64,000 bases of DNA from Chryseobacterium oncorhynchi (GCF_002899895.1 NZ_PPEI02000002.1:310001-374000), one strand, 5' to 3'. Positions 51,656-60,828 are shown, numbered from the stretch's first letter. The notes: generated by a model from the letters alone, not told the origin. Made by a program: numbers and translations.

Positions 51656-52978
51656 TTATAAAACGCCTGTAATATTTTGTAGTAAATAATAATTATTCTG
51701 TGCCATGATCTTTGCAGCTTCCAATTCAAATTTTGTCTGAAGAACCTGTATATCGGCATCCAGAAGTTCAGTTATAAGAGAAGTTTGATTGAAATAGGTA
51801 TTTTTGATGATCCTTGCATTTTCTTTAGCCTGAACCACATTGGTTTCAGCAACTTTTATCTGTTCAAGGGCTTCCTGATATCTTAAATAGGCCTCTTTTA
51901 CCTGTTGTCTTACTTTATCTTCTGTGTCCTTGTGTACTTCTTCTTCTTTTTCAAATTCCAGTGCTGCTGCTTTTACTTTTTGGGTATTATGATAAAGAGA
52001 AGAAATGGAAAATGAAGCCTTAACCCCTACAATTCCAAGTGAGTACCAGTATGGATTATAAGGGTAAAGAAAAATCTGAGGATTGGCGTAATAAAACTCT
52101 CCATACATTCCAATTTTGGGACTTACATTGGCTTTTACCTGCTTCAGTTTAATCTTGCTCAGTTCAGTTTGCTGTTCTGAAACATGATAATTGAAAGAAT
52201 GATCCAAGGCTAGTTTCAGGTATTCCGCATAGGTTGTATTTTCATTCCATTGGCTAAACGGAGCCTCAGGAATAACAACCTGATCATCCGGAACGCCTAA
52301 AATAATATTCAGTTTCTGCATGGCAATGAGGATATCATTCTCAATGGTCACCAAGGTCATTTTTCTCTTGGAAAGCTCCAGCTCTATTCTTAAAACATCG
52401 CTTTTCAACACTACTCCACTTTTATAAAGAGCCTGTATTTCTTTAAGCTGGACTTTTTGATCTGCAATATCCTGCTTAATGAGATCTCTGAAGATGAAAG
52501 TTTTCTGTAGTTCAAGATAAAGACTTGCCGTTTTATAATGAATATCAGAAATAGCCTGCTCTTTTTGAATTTCTTTTACTTTCTGAAGTGTTTTATTTTC
52601 CTTGATCTTAAGATTCAGCTTATTTCCGTTATAAATATTCAGATAAAAATCTGCTCCGGCTCTGTAAAGCGTATGGATTACTTCATGTTGGGTGGGTTTT
52701 GAAAAAATACCATTTTCATAAATTGGGATATTGGATGCTTTTTCTGCGGATCCTTTAACTTCTATTTCCGGAAGTCTTTCCCTTTTGGCGTCTTTTACTT
52801 CAGCTTCGGCGATGTCTACATTGATGGTATTGATTTTAATATGACGGCTGTTTTCTTCAGCTTTTTGCCATGCATCTTTTAGGGAGAGGCGGATGGTATC
52901 ATTTTGTGGATTGCTTGTCTGGGCTGATATAGTGTAGGAAGTTCCCAGCATCAGCAATCCGGTAAGATAAATTTTCAT
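51656..52978 (-). CDS. TolC family outer membrane efflux channel
   Basis: A 440-residue outer-membrane efflux protein with signal peptide (IYLTGLLMLGTSYTISAQ). It has the two-fold repeat of the OEP family: DTIRLSLKDAWQKAEENSRH with EVKDAKRERLPEIEVKGSAE, and the second half EYLKLALDHSFNYHVSEQQT with KQVKANVSPKIGMYGEFYYA. The C-terminal helix contains NVVQAKENARIIKNTYFNQT. It is the first gene of the efflux operon, with a TAACTTTG box at 53004-53011 on the minus strand, and diverges from an AraC regulator. Confidence 0.93.
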   Translation of the reverse strand: MKIYLTGLLMLGTSYTISAQTSNPQNDTIRLSLKDAWQKAEENSRHIKINTINVDIAEAEVKDAKRERLPEIEVKGSAEKASNIPIYENGIFSKPTQHEVIHTLYRAGADFYLNIYNGNKLNLKIKENKTLQKVKEIQKEQAISDIHYKTASLYLELQKTFIFRDLIKQDIADQKVQLKEIQALYKSGVVLKSDVLRIELELSKRKMTLVTIENDILIAMQKLNIILGVPDDQVVIPEAPFSQWNENTTYAEYLKLALDHSFNYHVSEQQTELSKIKLKQVKANVSPKIGMYGEFYYANPQIFLYPYNPYWYSLGIVGVKASFSISSLYHNTQKVKAAALEFEKEEEVHKDTEDKVRQQVKEAYLRYQEALEQIKVAETNVVQAKENARIIKNTYFNQTSLITELLDADIQVLQTKFELEAAKIMAQNNYYLLQNITGVL

Positions 52979-53003
52979 CAGGATTTTTCGAATTATTGCT
53001 CTG

Positions 53004-53011
53004 CAAAGTTA
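53004..53011 (-). promoter_or_regulatory. -7 promoter box of the efflux operon
   Basis: TAACTTTG (minus strand) matches TAnnTTTG, 25 bases upstream of the tolC ATG. No clear -33 box is seen, as is usual for activator-dependent promoters. Confidence 0.5.
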
Positions 53012-53076
53012 CTCTCCAATGCAGACATCTCTTTTATCTAAAATAGTCAAGTTTTACATGATTCCGGCCAAATGCG

Positions 53077-53084
53077 TATATTTG
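53077..53084 (+). promoter_or_regulatory. -7 promoter box of the AraC gene
   Basis: TATATTTG matches TAnnTTTG and lies 26 bases before ATG 53111. It falls inside the longer frame that begins at 53072, which argues that translation starts at 53111. Confidence 0.5.
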
Positions 53085-53110
53085 TATTTTCATTAGTATT
53101 TTCATTTTTT

Positions 53111-53908
53111 ATGGGATTAATTGCAGCACTACCGGATATAGATAAACATGACAAAAGTGTATTTGTAATGCACGAAAAATCAGAGAAACTAATCCCTTTT
53201 CATAAGCATACAAAAGGACAATTAAGCTATGTAGAGGGCGGTATAGCCTATATTACAATAGACAATAGAACGTATGTGGTACCCGCCCGTCATTTCTTTT
53301 GGATCCCACAGGGGATGGAACATATTTTAGAGATCGGGCATACGGCTACAGTTCTTCGTTCTCTTTACTTTTATGCTCATGATGATATTTCTGATCCTTT
53401 CTATGGCAGACTGGGAATATATCCGGCATCAGAACTTTTGATTCAAATGATTAAATACTCAGAGATATGGGATGAGAAGCATGTTACTGAAAAGGACGAA
53501 AATTTTGAATTTTTAGTTGCTTTAAAAAAAATACTGCCCAAAACTCACAATCAACCCCTGCCCATCATTCTTCCTGCTACCCACAATAAGCAAATGATGA
53601 GAATCGTCTCTTATCTTGAATGGAATATCGGGGAAAAACTTACGCTAGGTAATGTAAGTGCCAGATTTGGATTGAGTGAACGTTCCATGTCCCGTTTATT
53701 TAAGGCTGATATGGATATTTCTTTTCTTCAATACCTGAAAACATTAAGAATCATCAAAGCTATTGAACTGCTTTTAAATACGGATAAACCTATTAACGAA
53801 ATTGCAGATGATGTGGGTTATAGCTCCATTAGTGCATTCAGTGATACTTTTCATGAGTTTACCCAATCCAGACCATCAGATCTTAGGAAGAGCAGTAAAG
53901 CTTTCTAA
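53111..53908 (+). CDS. AraC family regulator with cupin sensor, divergent from the efflux operon
   Basis: A 265-residue regulator. The N-terminal cupin has EKLIPFHKHTKGQLSYVEGG and VPARHFFWIPQGMEHILEIG, typical of the ligand pocket in this AraC subgroup. The C-terminal double helix-turn-helix is LTLGNVSARFGLSERSMSRL and KPINEIADDVGYSSISAFSD. The frame is open to an ATG at 53072, but the extra 13 residues overlap the promoter box, so 53111 is preferred. It diverges from tolC with about 130 bases between starts, so it most likely activates the efflux operon. Confidence 0.9.
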   Translation: MGLIAALPDIDKHDKSVFVMHEKSEKLIPFHKHTKGQLSYVEGGIAYITIDNRTYVVPARHFFWIPQGMEHILEIGHTATVLRSLYFYAHDDISDPFYGRLGIYPASELLIQMIKYSEIWDEKHVTEKDENFEFLVALKKILPKTHNQPLPIILPATHNKQMMRIVSYLEWNIGEKLTLGNVSARFGLSERSMSRLFKADMDISFLQYLKTLRIIKAIELLLNTDKPINEIADDVGYSSISAFSDTFHEFTQSRPSDLRKSSKAF

Positions 53909-54001
53909 AGATATTGTGTAAAGTATTTAAAAGCTTATCGAATTTTTATGATATTCATAGTTCGACCTTTCATTTTATGATCTTTATCAATCTTCATCAA
54001 A

Positions 54002-54027
54002 AATAAAAGAGTTTTTTATCTTTTATT
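54002..54027 (+). promoter_or_regulatory. Perfect inverted repeat at the Rrf2 gene promoter
   Basis: AATAAAAGA-N8-TCTTTTATT is perfectly symmetric. It lies just upstream of a TACCTTTG promoter box (54041-54048), covering the -33 region. Weaker copies with the same left arm occur at 54515-54540 and 55068-55093. Confidence 0.6.
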
Positions 54028-54040
54028 AAAAATAAGTGTA

Positions 54041-54048
54041 TACCTTTG
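54041..54048 (+). promoter_or_regulatory. -7 promoter box of the Rrf2 gene
   Basis: TACCTTTG matches TAnnTTTG, 20 bases before the ATG at 54069. Confidence 0.6.
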
Positions 54049-54068
54049 TCCTATAAAATTCAGATAAA

Positions 54069-54500
54069 ATGTTTTCCAAAACCTGCGAATATGCTTTAAG
54101 AGCTTTGATTTATATTGCCCAGCAGTCTAAAAATGACAGCAGAGTCGGAATTAAGGACATTTCAAAAAGCATACATTCTCCTGAGCATTTCATTGCAAAG
54201 ATTCTTCAGGATCTGAGTAGAAAAGGATTTGTACAATCAGCGAAAGGACCTAATGGCGGATTTTATATGGACCAGTCAAATTTGGAGATAAGCATTGCAG
54301 ATATTGTAAGGGAAATTGATGGAGATAAGCTATTTTCGGGTTGTGGTCTTGGACTTGATCAATGTTCTGAAATTCACCCGTGCCCACTTCATGAACAATT
54401 TAAAAGCATCAGACAAGATCTCCGTACTATGCTTGAAACCTCTAGAATACAAATGTTTGTTGAGAATTTGGATTTAAGACTGACCCATCTAAAAGTGTAA
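54069..54500 (+). CDS. Rrf2 family transcriptional regulator (NsrR/IscR-like)
   Basis: A 143-residue winged-helix repressor. The family N-terminus is FSKTCEYALRALIYIAQQSK; the HTH is VGIKDISKSIHSPEHFIAKI and the wing GFVQSAKGPNGGFYM. Three cysteines in FSGCGLGLDQCSEIHPCPLH match the cluster-binding motif of NsrR/IscR proteins, which hold an iron-sulfur cluster and sense nitric oxide, redox state or cluster status. It is followed by cytochrome c and RIC genes in the same direction, each preceded by an AATAAAAGA motif, so it probably controls them. Nitric-oxide sensing is inferred from the ric gene. Confidence 0.92.
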   Translation: MFSKTCEYALRALIYIAQQSKNDSRVGIKDISKSIHSPEHFIAKILQDLSRKGFVQSAKGPNGGFYMDQSNLEISIADIVREIDGDKLFSGCGLGLDQCSEIHPCPLHEQFKSIRQDLRTMLETSRIQMFVENLDLRLTHLKV

Positions 54501-54630
54501 AAAAAATTTAATTAAATAAAAGATAAAAAGATCTTAATATATTAAATAATACAATATGAAGAGACCACTAAGGCTTAGACCATCATTATCACCATCATTT
54601 TACAGTTTAAAAAAATAAAATATACTCATT

Positions 54631-55053
54631 ATGAAAGCACGATTTTTAAATACCGTAATTGCTCTGACCTTATCAATAGTATTATTCTCCTGTTCAAAAC
54701 CGGAAACAACACCGATTCCTGTACCTGATCCTTATTCTGCTCAGCAAGCAACTCCACCAGTAGAACCGGCTCCGGCTCCACCAGTTGCAGCCAGTACTTC
54801 GGGAGATGAAGGCTTACAATTAATTGAAAAAGCAGATTGCCTTGCCTGTCATAAAATAGATTCAAAATTAATAGGACCTTCTTATCAGGAAGTTGCCGCA
54901 AAATATACAGATGCTGATCTCGATATACTTGCCCAGAAAATCATTGAGGGCGGAAAGGGAAATTGGGGAGATATCCCGATGACTCCTCATAATGGACTTA
55001 GTAAAGACAATGCAAAACTGATGGTAAAGTATATTTTATCATTAAAAAAATAA
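54631..55053 (+). CDS. Lipoprotein c-type cytochrome
   Basis: A 140-residue monohaem cytochrome c. The haem-binding motif is CLACH near residue 70, and the axial Met is probably in IPMTPH. The export signal carries a lipobox (TLSIVLFSCSKP) followed by a Pro/Ala-rich linker (PPVEPAPAPPVAAS). This is the cytochrome c551/c552 type often called c class I. It would sit on the periplasmic face of a membrane and carry electrons. It lies between the Rrf2 regulator and the ric gene, which suggests a role in denitrification-like or nitrosative-stress electron flow. Confidence 0.92.
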   Translation: MKARFLNTVIALTLSIVLFSCSKPETTPIPVPDPYSAQQATPPVEPAPAPPVAASTSGDEGLQLIEKADCLACHKIDSKLIGPSYQEVAAKYTDADLDILAQKIIEGGKGNWGDIPMTPHNGLSKDNAKLMVKYILSLKK

Positions 55054-55093
55054 AAAAAATTTAAAATAATAAAAGACAAAAAAGTATTGTATT

Positions 55094-55819
55094 ATGAATG
55101 CAAAAACAGATTTTATAGGAAATATTGTAGCTGAGGACTTTAGAACAGCAGCTATTTTTAAAAGACATGGAATTGATTTCTGCTGTAAAGGAGGAAGAAC
55201 CATTGAAGAGGCATGCAGCACAAAAAAAATGGATCCTGAAAAAATCTATGAAGAATTGGAAACTCTCCCGAAAAATGAGGCAGCAACCATAGATTTCAAT
55301 AGCTGGCCATTAGATCTTCTAGCAGATTATATTGAGAAAACTCACCATCGTTATGTGGAAGAGAAAACTCAGGTTTTACAGGCCTTTCTAAAAAAATTAT
55401 GCACGGTTCATGGGGAAAGACATCCTGAACTGTTTGAGATCAATGCCCTGTTTAATGAGTCTGCCCACGATCTGGCCGCTCATATGAAAAAAGAGGAACT
55501 TATTCTCTTTCCTTTTGTAAGAAATATGATGAAAGCTAAAATATCTGGAGGAAGCCTGTCACAGCCTGTATTTGGAACAGTGGAAAATCCTGTAAATATG
55601 ATGCAGCACGAGCATACAGTAGAAGGCGATCGTTTCAGAAAGATTGCTGAAATTACAAACGAATACCAGCCGCCTGCAGATGCTTGTAATACTTATAAAG
55701 TAGCTTTTGCCATGCTTCAGGATTTTGAAAATGACCTTCACAAACATATTCACCTTGAAAATAATATCCTTTTCCCAAGGGCTATACAACTGGAAAAAGA
55801 ATTCTCAGTTAAAGCTTAA
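55094..55819 (+). CDS. ric: Iron-sulfur cluster repair di-iron protein (RIC/ScdA/YtfE)
   Basis: A 241-residue cytoplasmic protein that repairs iron-sulfur clusters damaged by nitric oxide or peroxide. Residues 1-60 are the ScdA_N domain with the double-Cys FKRHGIDFCCKGGRTIEEAC. The hemerythrin-like part carries the di-iron ligands in KTHHRYVEE, HPELFE, AAHMKKEELILFPF, MMQHEHTVEG and LHKHIHLENNILFPRA. The gene starts 40 bases after the cytochrome stop. A bidirectional terminator ends the unit. Confidence 0.95.
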   Translation: MNAKTDFIGNIVAEDFRTAAIFKRHGIDFCCKGGRTIEEACSTKKMDPEKIYEELETLPKNEAATIDFNSWPLDLLADYIEKTHHRYVEEKTQVLQAFLKKLCTVHGERHPELFEINALFNESAHDLAAHMKKEELILFPFVRNMMKAKISGGSLSQPVFGTVENPVNMMQHEHTVEGDRFRKIAEITNEYQPPADACNTYKVAFAMLQDFENDLHKHIHLENNILFPRAIQLEKEFSVKA

Positions 55820-55841
55820 AATGTAATTTTACGATAAAAAG

Positions 55842-55875
55842 AAGCCTTTAAATTCAGGATTTAAAGGCTTTTTTA
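55842..55875. terminator. Terminator between ric and the GT117 gene
   Basis: A perfect 12-bp stem (AAGCCTTTAAAT at 55842-55853 with ATTTAAAGGCTT at 55859-55870), with A's on the left and T's on the right, works in both directions. Confidence 0.88.
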
Positions 55876-55904
55876 TCATTAAATTGATGGTATTGTTGTT
55901 CTTA

Positions 55905-58900
55905 TTACTGTGTTGCCCTAATCATGGCAGTGGTAATCTGCTCTTCTTTCTTCTTTGAATAGGCAGAATCAAAAGGCTTCATAACATCAAATAAATATTG
56001 ATAGAAAGGAGTAATCTGCTGAACATTTTCAGATTCTTTCATCGCTTTTTCTTTATCCATTTGCTGAAGACTTTTTACAAAGACATTGAATTTTTGATCA
56101 ATTGGCTCCACAGATTTTAGCAGATACGCATGTGCTTTCTCATTCTGTCCCAATCTTCTGTATCCTTCTGTCACTGCTGAAATAACAAGCGCATATTCCA
56201 TTGGCTTTGACCTCATCTGTCTCCGCGCAGCTGCCTGAAATGCAGGAGAAAGTTTCAGGTAATAATCATATTCATTAAATATTTCTTTTTTAAGTTTTTC
56301 AGCCAGTTGAATCCCTTTTTGCTCTTCTCCGGCAACGATGTAAGCGGTTACAATAGAACTTAATGAACGTGGATCATTGTATTTTTCAACGGGAATTTCC
56401 TTTGCTACAAGATCTAATAATTCCTGTGCCTTAGCTTTCTGTCCATTGAGAACAAGAGCAGAAGCGGCTCTGCTTACCGACATTCTGTAGCCTATAATAT
56501 TGGAAGTAGCAGTTTCATCATAATAAATGCTGAGATCTTTAAAATTCCCCCATTTAAAGTTTTTCACCACATTATAAAGAGAATTTGCATCTACTCTACC
56601 TTTATCTCCATCCGGACCTTGAGGCGTGTGAATAGGAACCAATCTGTAACTGAATCCATCAAACTGCAGATAATCATCCAGATAAAAAATATTTTCACTC
56701 TCATACATTCCTCCTGATGAGAAATTAATAGGTCGTTTCCAATCGAAGTTAGCCAACATATCCAGCATCATAAGATTGCTTTTGTAAAGAGTATGGGCTT
56801 CATAGTTAATCATAATATGATCCACTGCATTTGGAAGATCTTCCGGATTAATAGTTCCTGACTTCACCGCATTTTCTTTGTTTACGGGAAGAATAAATTT
56901 GTTGACAGGGATAATATTGTATTTTTCATACTCCTTTTCTCCGAAGTACATTTTCAACAGTTCATCTTTTTCGGCGGATTTTAACTTAAGAAATTGCATA
57001 GCTTCTTTCAATGTCATGGAATCCTGTGTCAAATATTTTCTAAACGTTTGAAATTCTGTATCAGGAGCACCTTGTTCTTTTAACATGGCAAAAAGCCCCT
57101 CCCAATCGTCCTTTTTCATCAGATAAACCTGATCATTAACCCCGTCTCTATATTCTTCATGGGTTAATTCTCCCGGAATTCCCATTGCATTGTAGGTTCT
57201 TCTTTTTACCTGATCGATACTCCAAGGCGTAGCTAGAAGGGTGAAGTTGACTGTTTTCACATCATCTCTGAATCTTTCTGTTTCCTGAATTGCCCATGTA
57301 GGAAAAGTATCGTTGTCTCCATAGATAAAGAAGATATCATTTTTAGGTAAAGATTTAAGAAATGAATAGGCAGAGTCATACGCTGCACTCTTTTTGCTTC
57401 GATCGTGAGAGGTATAGTTCTGGAAGCCCATCATAAAAGGAATTCCTAATAAGACTATTCCTAATGCCATATTAGCTCCATTCGATTTGATCTTGGATTG
57501 CAGGAACCATAGAATTGCTCCTGCTCCTAACCCGATCCAGATAGCAAAAGCATAGAAAGAGCCTACCATTGCATAATCCCTCTCTCTTACTTCAAACGGT
57601 TTTACTCCTGTATAAAAAACAATTCCAAAACTTGTCAGAATAAACAGTGAAAGAATTGCATAGAATCTTCTAAAATCTTTATTTAACTGGAAAAAGAAGC
57701 CAATTAGACCTAAAATAAGTGGTAAAAAGAAGAATTTCACCGTACTTTCATTCTTGAATTTAACAGGCATATGATCCTGATCTCCCAACAAAGCATTATC
57801 TATAAACGAAAACCCGGAGATCCAATTTCCGTGCGTATTTTCCATATGTCCCTGAAGGTCGTTTTGTCTTCCTACGAAGTTCCACATAAGGTATCTTACA
57901 AAATAATACCCATTCTGAAAGGTGATAAAATAGTTCATGTTCTGTGCGAATGATGGCCTTTGCACATTGATAAGATCATAAGGTTTTACTTTTAAATAAT
58001 CTTCTGCAGTAATGGTTTTATTTTCATATTTGGTTCTCAATTCATCAAAAATTTGTTTCGCTTGTGGATTGTCTGCAACCTCTTCATTATCATAATTAAA
58101 TGTGAAATCAGGAGCTCCGTACATCGCAATATAATTAGCCGTTACTTCCTTATCTTCACTGAACATCCTTGGCATAAAACTTATATGAGATTTACTGAAG
58201 ACATAGTTGAATCTTTCCCCGGTTTTTCTGTAAGTTTTTGTTTTTTCATCCTTTTCATAAATGTCACCGGTTACTTTTCTTTTGTAGCTCCCATCTTCAT
58301 TTTTTTCCAATCCGTTCCTGTCAAGAGCTGCCGTATAGTTTTGCCCGTAGATCGTTGGCCAGTCTCCATATTGCTCTCTGTTATAATAATCTTTCATCCC
58401 AATTGCCGTATCAGGATCGTTAAGGTTCATTGGAGGATTAGCATTAGCCCTGATCGGGATTACCAACCAGCAAGAAAAACCAATAATCATGTATACAACG
58501 GATAAACAGATGGTTTGATAAATATTTTTTTTGGTTTTGCGGGCATATTTGATCAAAAAGAAACTCATTGCAGCCATTATAATAAATGCAGCCACTGTTC
58601 CTGAATGAAAAGGAAGCCCTAATCCGTTGACAAAGAAAATCTCCAACTGTCCAAACATCGTCATGATCAAAGGGAAAATAATCTTAAACACAATGGTCAG
58701 CACGCCAAGAGTTACCAGATTAGCAATTATAAAACTCTTCCAAGTAAATGTGTAGTTTCTGGCATAATACACAAGACAGATCGCAGGAATTGACAGCATG
58801 CACATCATATGTACCCCAACCGAAAGTCCTATTAAGAAGAAAATAAGAATAATCCATCGTTCATTATCTGCTGCCTGATATTCGTTTTCCCATTTGGTGA

Positions 58901-59390
58901 TGAGCCAGACCAATAATGCAATAAACATGGAGGCCATTGAGTATACTTCCCCCTCCACTGCAGAGAACCAGAAAGTATCTGAGAAAGTAAAACATAAAGA
59001 GCCGATTGCTCCTGCAAACAGGATAGAAATCTCCTGATGTCTGGAAATTTCTTCAAAGCTCTTATTTAAAAGTCGCCTTAAAAGATGGGTAATGGTCCAA
59101 AACAGAAATAAAATAGTAAATGCACTAAAAAGAGCTGACATTGCATTGATTACCAGAGAATAGTTTTCTGAGTTTCCTAGTGCAAAAATACTCGCCACAG
59201 CCCCCATAATTTGAAATAAGGCGGCACCTGGGGCGTGCGTTACTTCAAGTTTAACAGCTGAGGAAATATACTCTCCACAGTCCCAAAAACTCAGGGAATG
59301 CTCTATGGTAGAGAGATAGGTAATAAACGCAATACCGAAAAGGAACCATCCCGTTACGGTGTTCCATTTTTTAAAAGACCAATTTTTCAT
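55905..59390 (-). CDS. GT117 / DUF2723 membrane glycosyltransferase-like protein
   Basis: A 1161-residue polytopic membrane protein. The N-terminal 300 residues match DUF2723 (GT-C-type, family GT117): SFWDCGEYISSAVKLEVTHA followed by PGAALFQIMGAV, with acidic residues in the first outside loop as in protein O-mannosyltransferases. At least ten membrane segments follow. The middle contains RANANPPMNLNDPDTAIGMK and a second membrane region, with YGDNDTFPTWAIQE downstream; the C-terminal soluble part has TPR-like helices. Bacteroidota have one such gene. A role in glycosylation of exported proteins or lipids is inferred from the fold. Confidence 0.9.
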   Translation of the reverse strand: MKNWSFKKWNTVTGWFLFGIAFITYLSTIEHSLSFWDCGEYISSAVKLEVTHAPGAALFQIMGAVASIFALGNSENYSLVINAMSALFSAFTILFLFWTITHLLRRLLNKSFEEISRHQEISILFAGAIGSLCFTFSDTFWFSAVEGEVYSMASMFIALLVWLITKWENEYQAADNERWIILIFFLIGLSVGVHMMCMLSIPAICLVYYARNYTFTWKSFIIANLVTLGVLTIVFKIIFPLIMTMFGQLEIFFVNGLGLPFHSGTVAAFIIMAAMSFFLIKYARKTKKNIYQTICLSVVYMIIGFSCWLVIPIRANANPPMNLNDPDTAIGMKDYYNREQYGDWPTIYGQNYTAALDRNGLEKNEDGSYKRKVTGDIYEKDEKTKTYRKTGERFNYVFSKSHISFMPRMFSEDKEVTANYIAMYGAPDFTFNYDNEEVADNPQAKQIFDELRTKYENKTITAEDYLKVKPYDLINVQRPSFAQNMNYFITFQNGYYFVRYLMWNFVGRQNDLQGHMENTHGNWISGFSFIDNALLGDQDHMPVKFKNESTVKFFFLPLILGLIGFFFQLNKDFRRFYAILSLFILTSFGIVFYTGVKPFEVRERDYAMVGSFYAFAIWIGLGAGAILWFLQSKIKSNGANMALGIVLLGIPFMMGFQNYTSHDRSKKSAAYDSAYSFLKSLPKNDIFFIYGDNDTFPTWAIQETERFRDDVKTVNFTLLATPWSIDQVKRRTYNAMGIPGELTHEEYRDGVNDQVYLMKKDDWEGLFAMLKEQGAPDTEFQTFRKYLTQDSMTLKEAMQFLKLKSAEKDELLKMYFGEKEYEKYNIIPVNKFILPVNKENAVKSGTINPEDLPNAVDHIMINYEAHTLYKSNLMMLDMLANFDWKRPINFSSGGMYESENIFYLDDYLQFDGFSYRLVPIHTPQGPDGDKGRVDANSLYNVVKNFKWGNFKDLSIYYDETATSNIIGYRMSVSRAASALVLNGQKAKAQELLDLVAKEIPVEKYNDPRSLSSIVTAYIVAGEEQKGIQLAEKLKKEIFNEYDYYLKLSPAFQAAARRQMRSKPMEYALVISAVTEGYRRLGQNEKAHAYLLKSVEPIDQKFNVFVKSLQQMDKEKAMKESENVQQITPFYQYLFDVMKPFDSAYSKKKEEQITTAMIRATQ

Positions 59391-59464
59391 ATAATATTTT
59401 CCAATAATTAATAAGACAACTGATGGAAAGGATTTATTACATGAAAATTTTAAAATTTTTGATT

Positions 59465-60253
59465 TTAATAGGTATTATTTAATCCTCCATCCAAAGGAAT
59501 GTTTGCTCCGGTAAGATAAGCGGCGTAGTCAGAGGCTAAAAAAGTAACCAGGTGGCCATATTCTTCAGGCTTTCCAAATCTTTTCATTGGGATTTTACTT
59601 TCTCTGGTCTTTTTTATTTCATCCACTGAGGTATTTGTTTTTTCTGCTTCATGGCCAATCAGATTTTGAATGCGCGCTGTATCAAAATATCCTGTTAAAA
59701 CATTATTGACCGTAATATTATGTTGCGCCACTTCATTGGATAAGGTTTTTGCCCAGGCCATTACTGCTGAACGAATGGAATTAGAAAGCGCCAGATTACC
59801 AATGGGTTCTTTCACGGAAAGTGAGGAAACATTAATGATACGCCCATTTTTCTGTTTTATCATGTGAGGTAAGGCCAGTAGCGTTGTTTCACAAACGGTT
59901 TTAAAAAGAAGATTAAATGCCGTTTGATAATCTTCTGCATTTTTTTCTATTGCTAAACCAGGTTCCGGTCCATTGGTATTATTGACCAGAATATCTATGG
60001 AATGATCATTAAAATACCCAGTAATAACTTTCTTATAGTTTTCAAAGTCGGAAAAATCGGCAACCAGATATTCATGTTTCTGATCTGCATTTAAGGCTGG
60101 TAATGTGGATACAAAATCTTTAAGTTTGGCTTCATTTCGGGACATTACCGTAACATTAGCACCACTTTTTGCCAGTTCAACAGCAATTCCGGCACCTATA
60201 CCCTGTGTAGCTCCTCCTACGAGAGCATTTTTTGAAAATAACTGAATATTCAT
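59465..60253 (-). CDS. SDR family oxidoreductase with altered catalytic Tyr/Lys
   Basis: A 262-residue short-chain dehydrogenase fold. The cofactor motif is NALVGGATQGIGAGIAVELA; the NNAG-equivalent is ILVNNTNGPEP. The catalytic Ser lies in IINVSSLSV. Thirteen residues on, where Tyr is expected, there is Ser (LALSNSIR), and four further, where Lys is expected, there is Arg. The C-terminal KIPMKRFGKPEEYGHLVTFL and ANIPLDGGLNN are normal. It belongs to a known variant subgroup with LSNxxR in place of YxxxK. Catalysis by the classic mechanism is therefore doubtful. It lies upstream of the GT117 gene on the same strand. Confidence 0.88.
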   Translation of the reverse strand: MNIQLFSKNALVGGATQGIGAGIAVELAKSGANVTVMSRNEAKLKDFVSTLPALNADQKHEYLVADFSDFENYKKVITGYFNDHSIDILVNNTNGPEPGLAIEKNAEDYQTAFNLLFKTVCETTLLALPHMIKQKNGRIINVSSLSVKEPIGNLALSNSIRSAVMAWAKTLSNEVAQHNITVNNVLTGYFDTARIQNLIGHEAEKTNTSVDEIKKTRESKIPMKRFGKPEEYGHLVTFLASDYAAYLTGANIPLDGGLNNTY

Positions 60254-60334
60254 ACGTTCAAATTAGCTTATATAAAGGTAAGAAAAAACCTCCGGATGTA
60301 CTCTGGAGGTTAGTTATAAGATTTTATTGAATGT

Positions 60335-60724
60335 TTATTTAACAACAGTGGCTTCCAGTTCTACTTTTAAGGTTTCAAATAAACCATTCACTTCAAGCAT
60401 GGTAACAGCCTGTTCAATCTGATGCCTGCCAATCCATTCCTGAAGAATAGGAAAATAAGGCCACAATTCTTCTGTAGAAGTCGTGTATATATTTAACCTT
60501 ACAATTCCTTTACATTCATAATCTGCAGCAGTGATTACTTCTTCGAGGTTAGCTATAGCCTGCTCTAATTGGCTTTTCATGTCCTTGTTACTTGATGTAC
60601 CGTCGGGATCAATGGCTGCCTGACCTGAGCAATATAAAGTTCCCTGAACATTTTTCACCTCAACTGCTTGTGAATAGCTGCGTTCTTTCTGCCATTCCCA
60701 TGGGTTTACAATTCTTTTCTCCAT
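60335..60724 (-). CDS. RidA family protein
   Basis: A 129-residue member of the RidA/YjgF/UK114 family, which removes reactive enamines and imines in amino-acid metabolism. The family signatures are LYCSGQAAIDPDG, QLEQAIANLEEVITAAD and VRLNIYTTS. The arginine that binds the substrate carboxylate in active RidA proteins, usually in the C-terminal R.AVG..LP context, is not in its usual setting here (IEQAVTMLEVNGLF). So it may be an Rid subgroup with another role. It lies 81 bases upstream of the SDR gene. Confidence 0.88.
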   Translation of the reverse strand: MEKRIVNPWEWQKERSYSQAVEVKNVQGTLYCSGQAAIDPDGTSSNKDMKSQLEQAIANLEEVITAADYECKGIVRLNIYTTSTEELWPYFPILQEWIGRHQIEQAVTMLEVNGLFETLKVELEATVVK

Positions 60725-60828
60725 TGTATTGATTATATTTTGTTATACATTACTTTGCAAAATTGCAGAATATGCATAGCAAAACTCCGTGATCCCGATC
60801 ACTATTCTCAAGTGAGAAAGATCACAAT

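Noticed and set aside
53072-53110. Longer start of the AraC regulator at 53072
   Set aside because: The extra residues overlap the TATATTTG promoter box at 53077-53084, so transcription would begin after that ATG.
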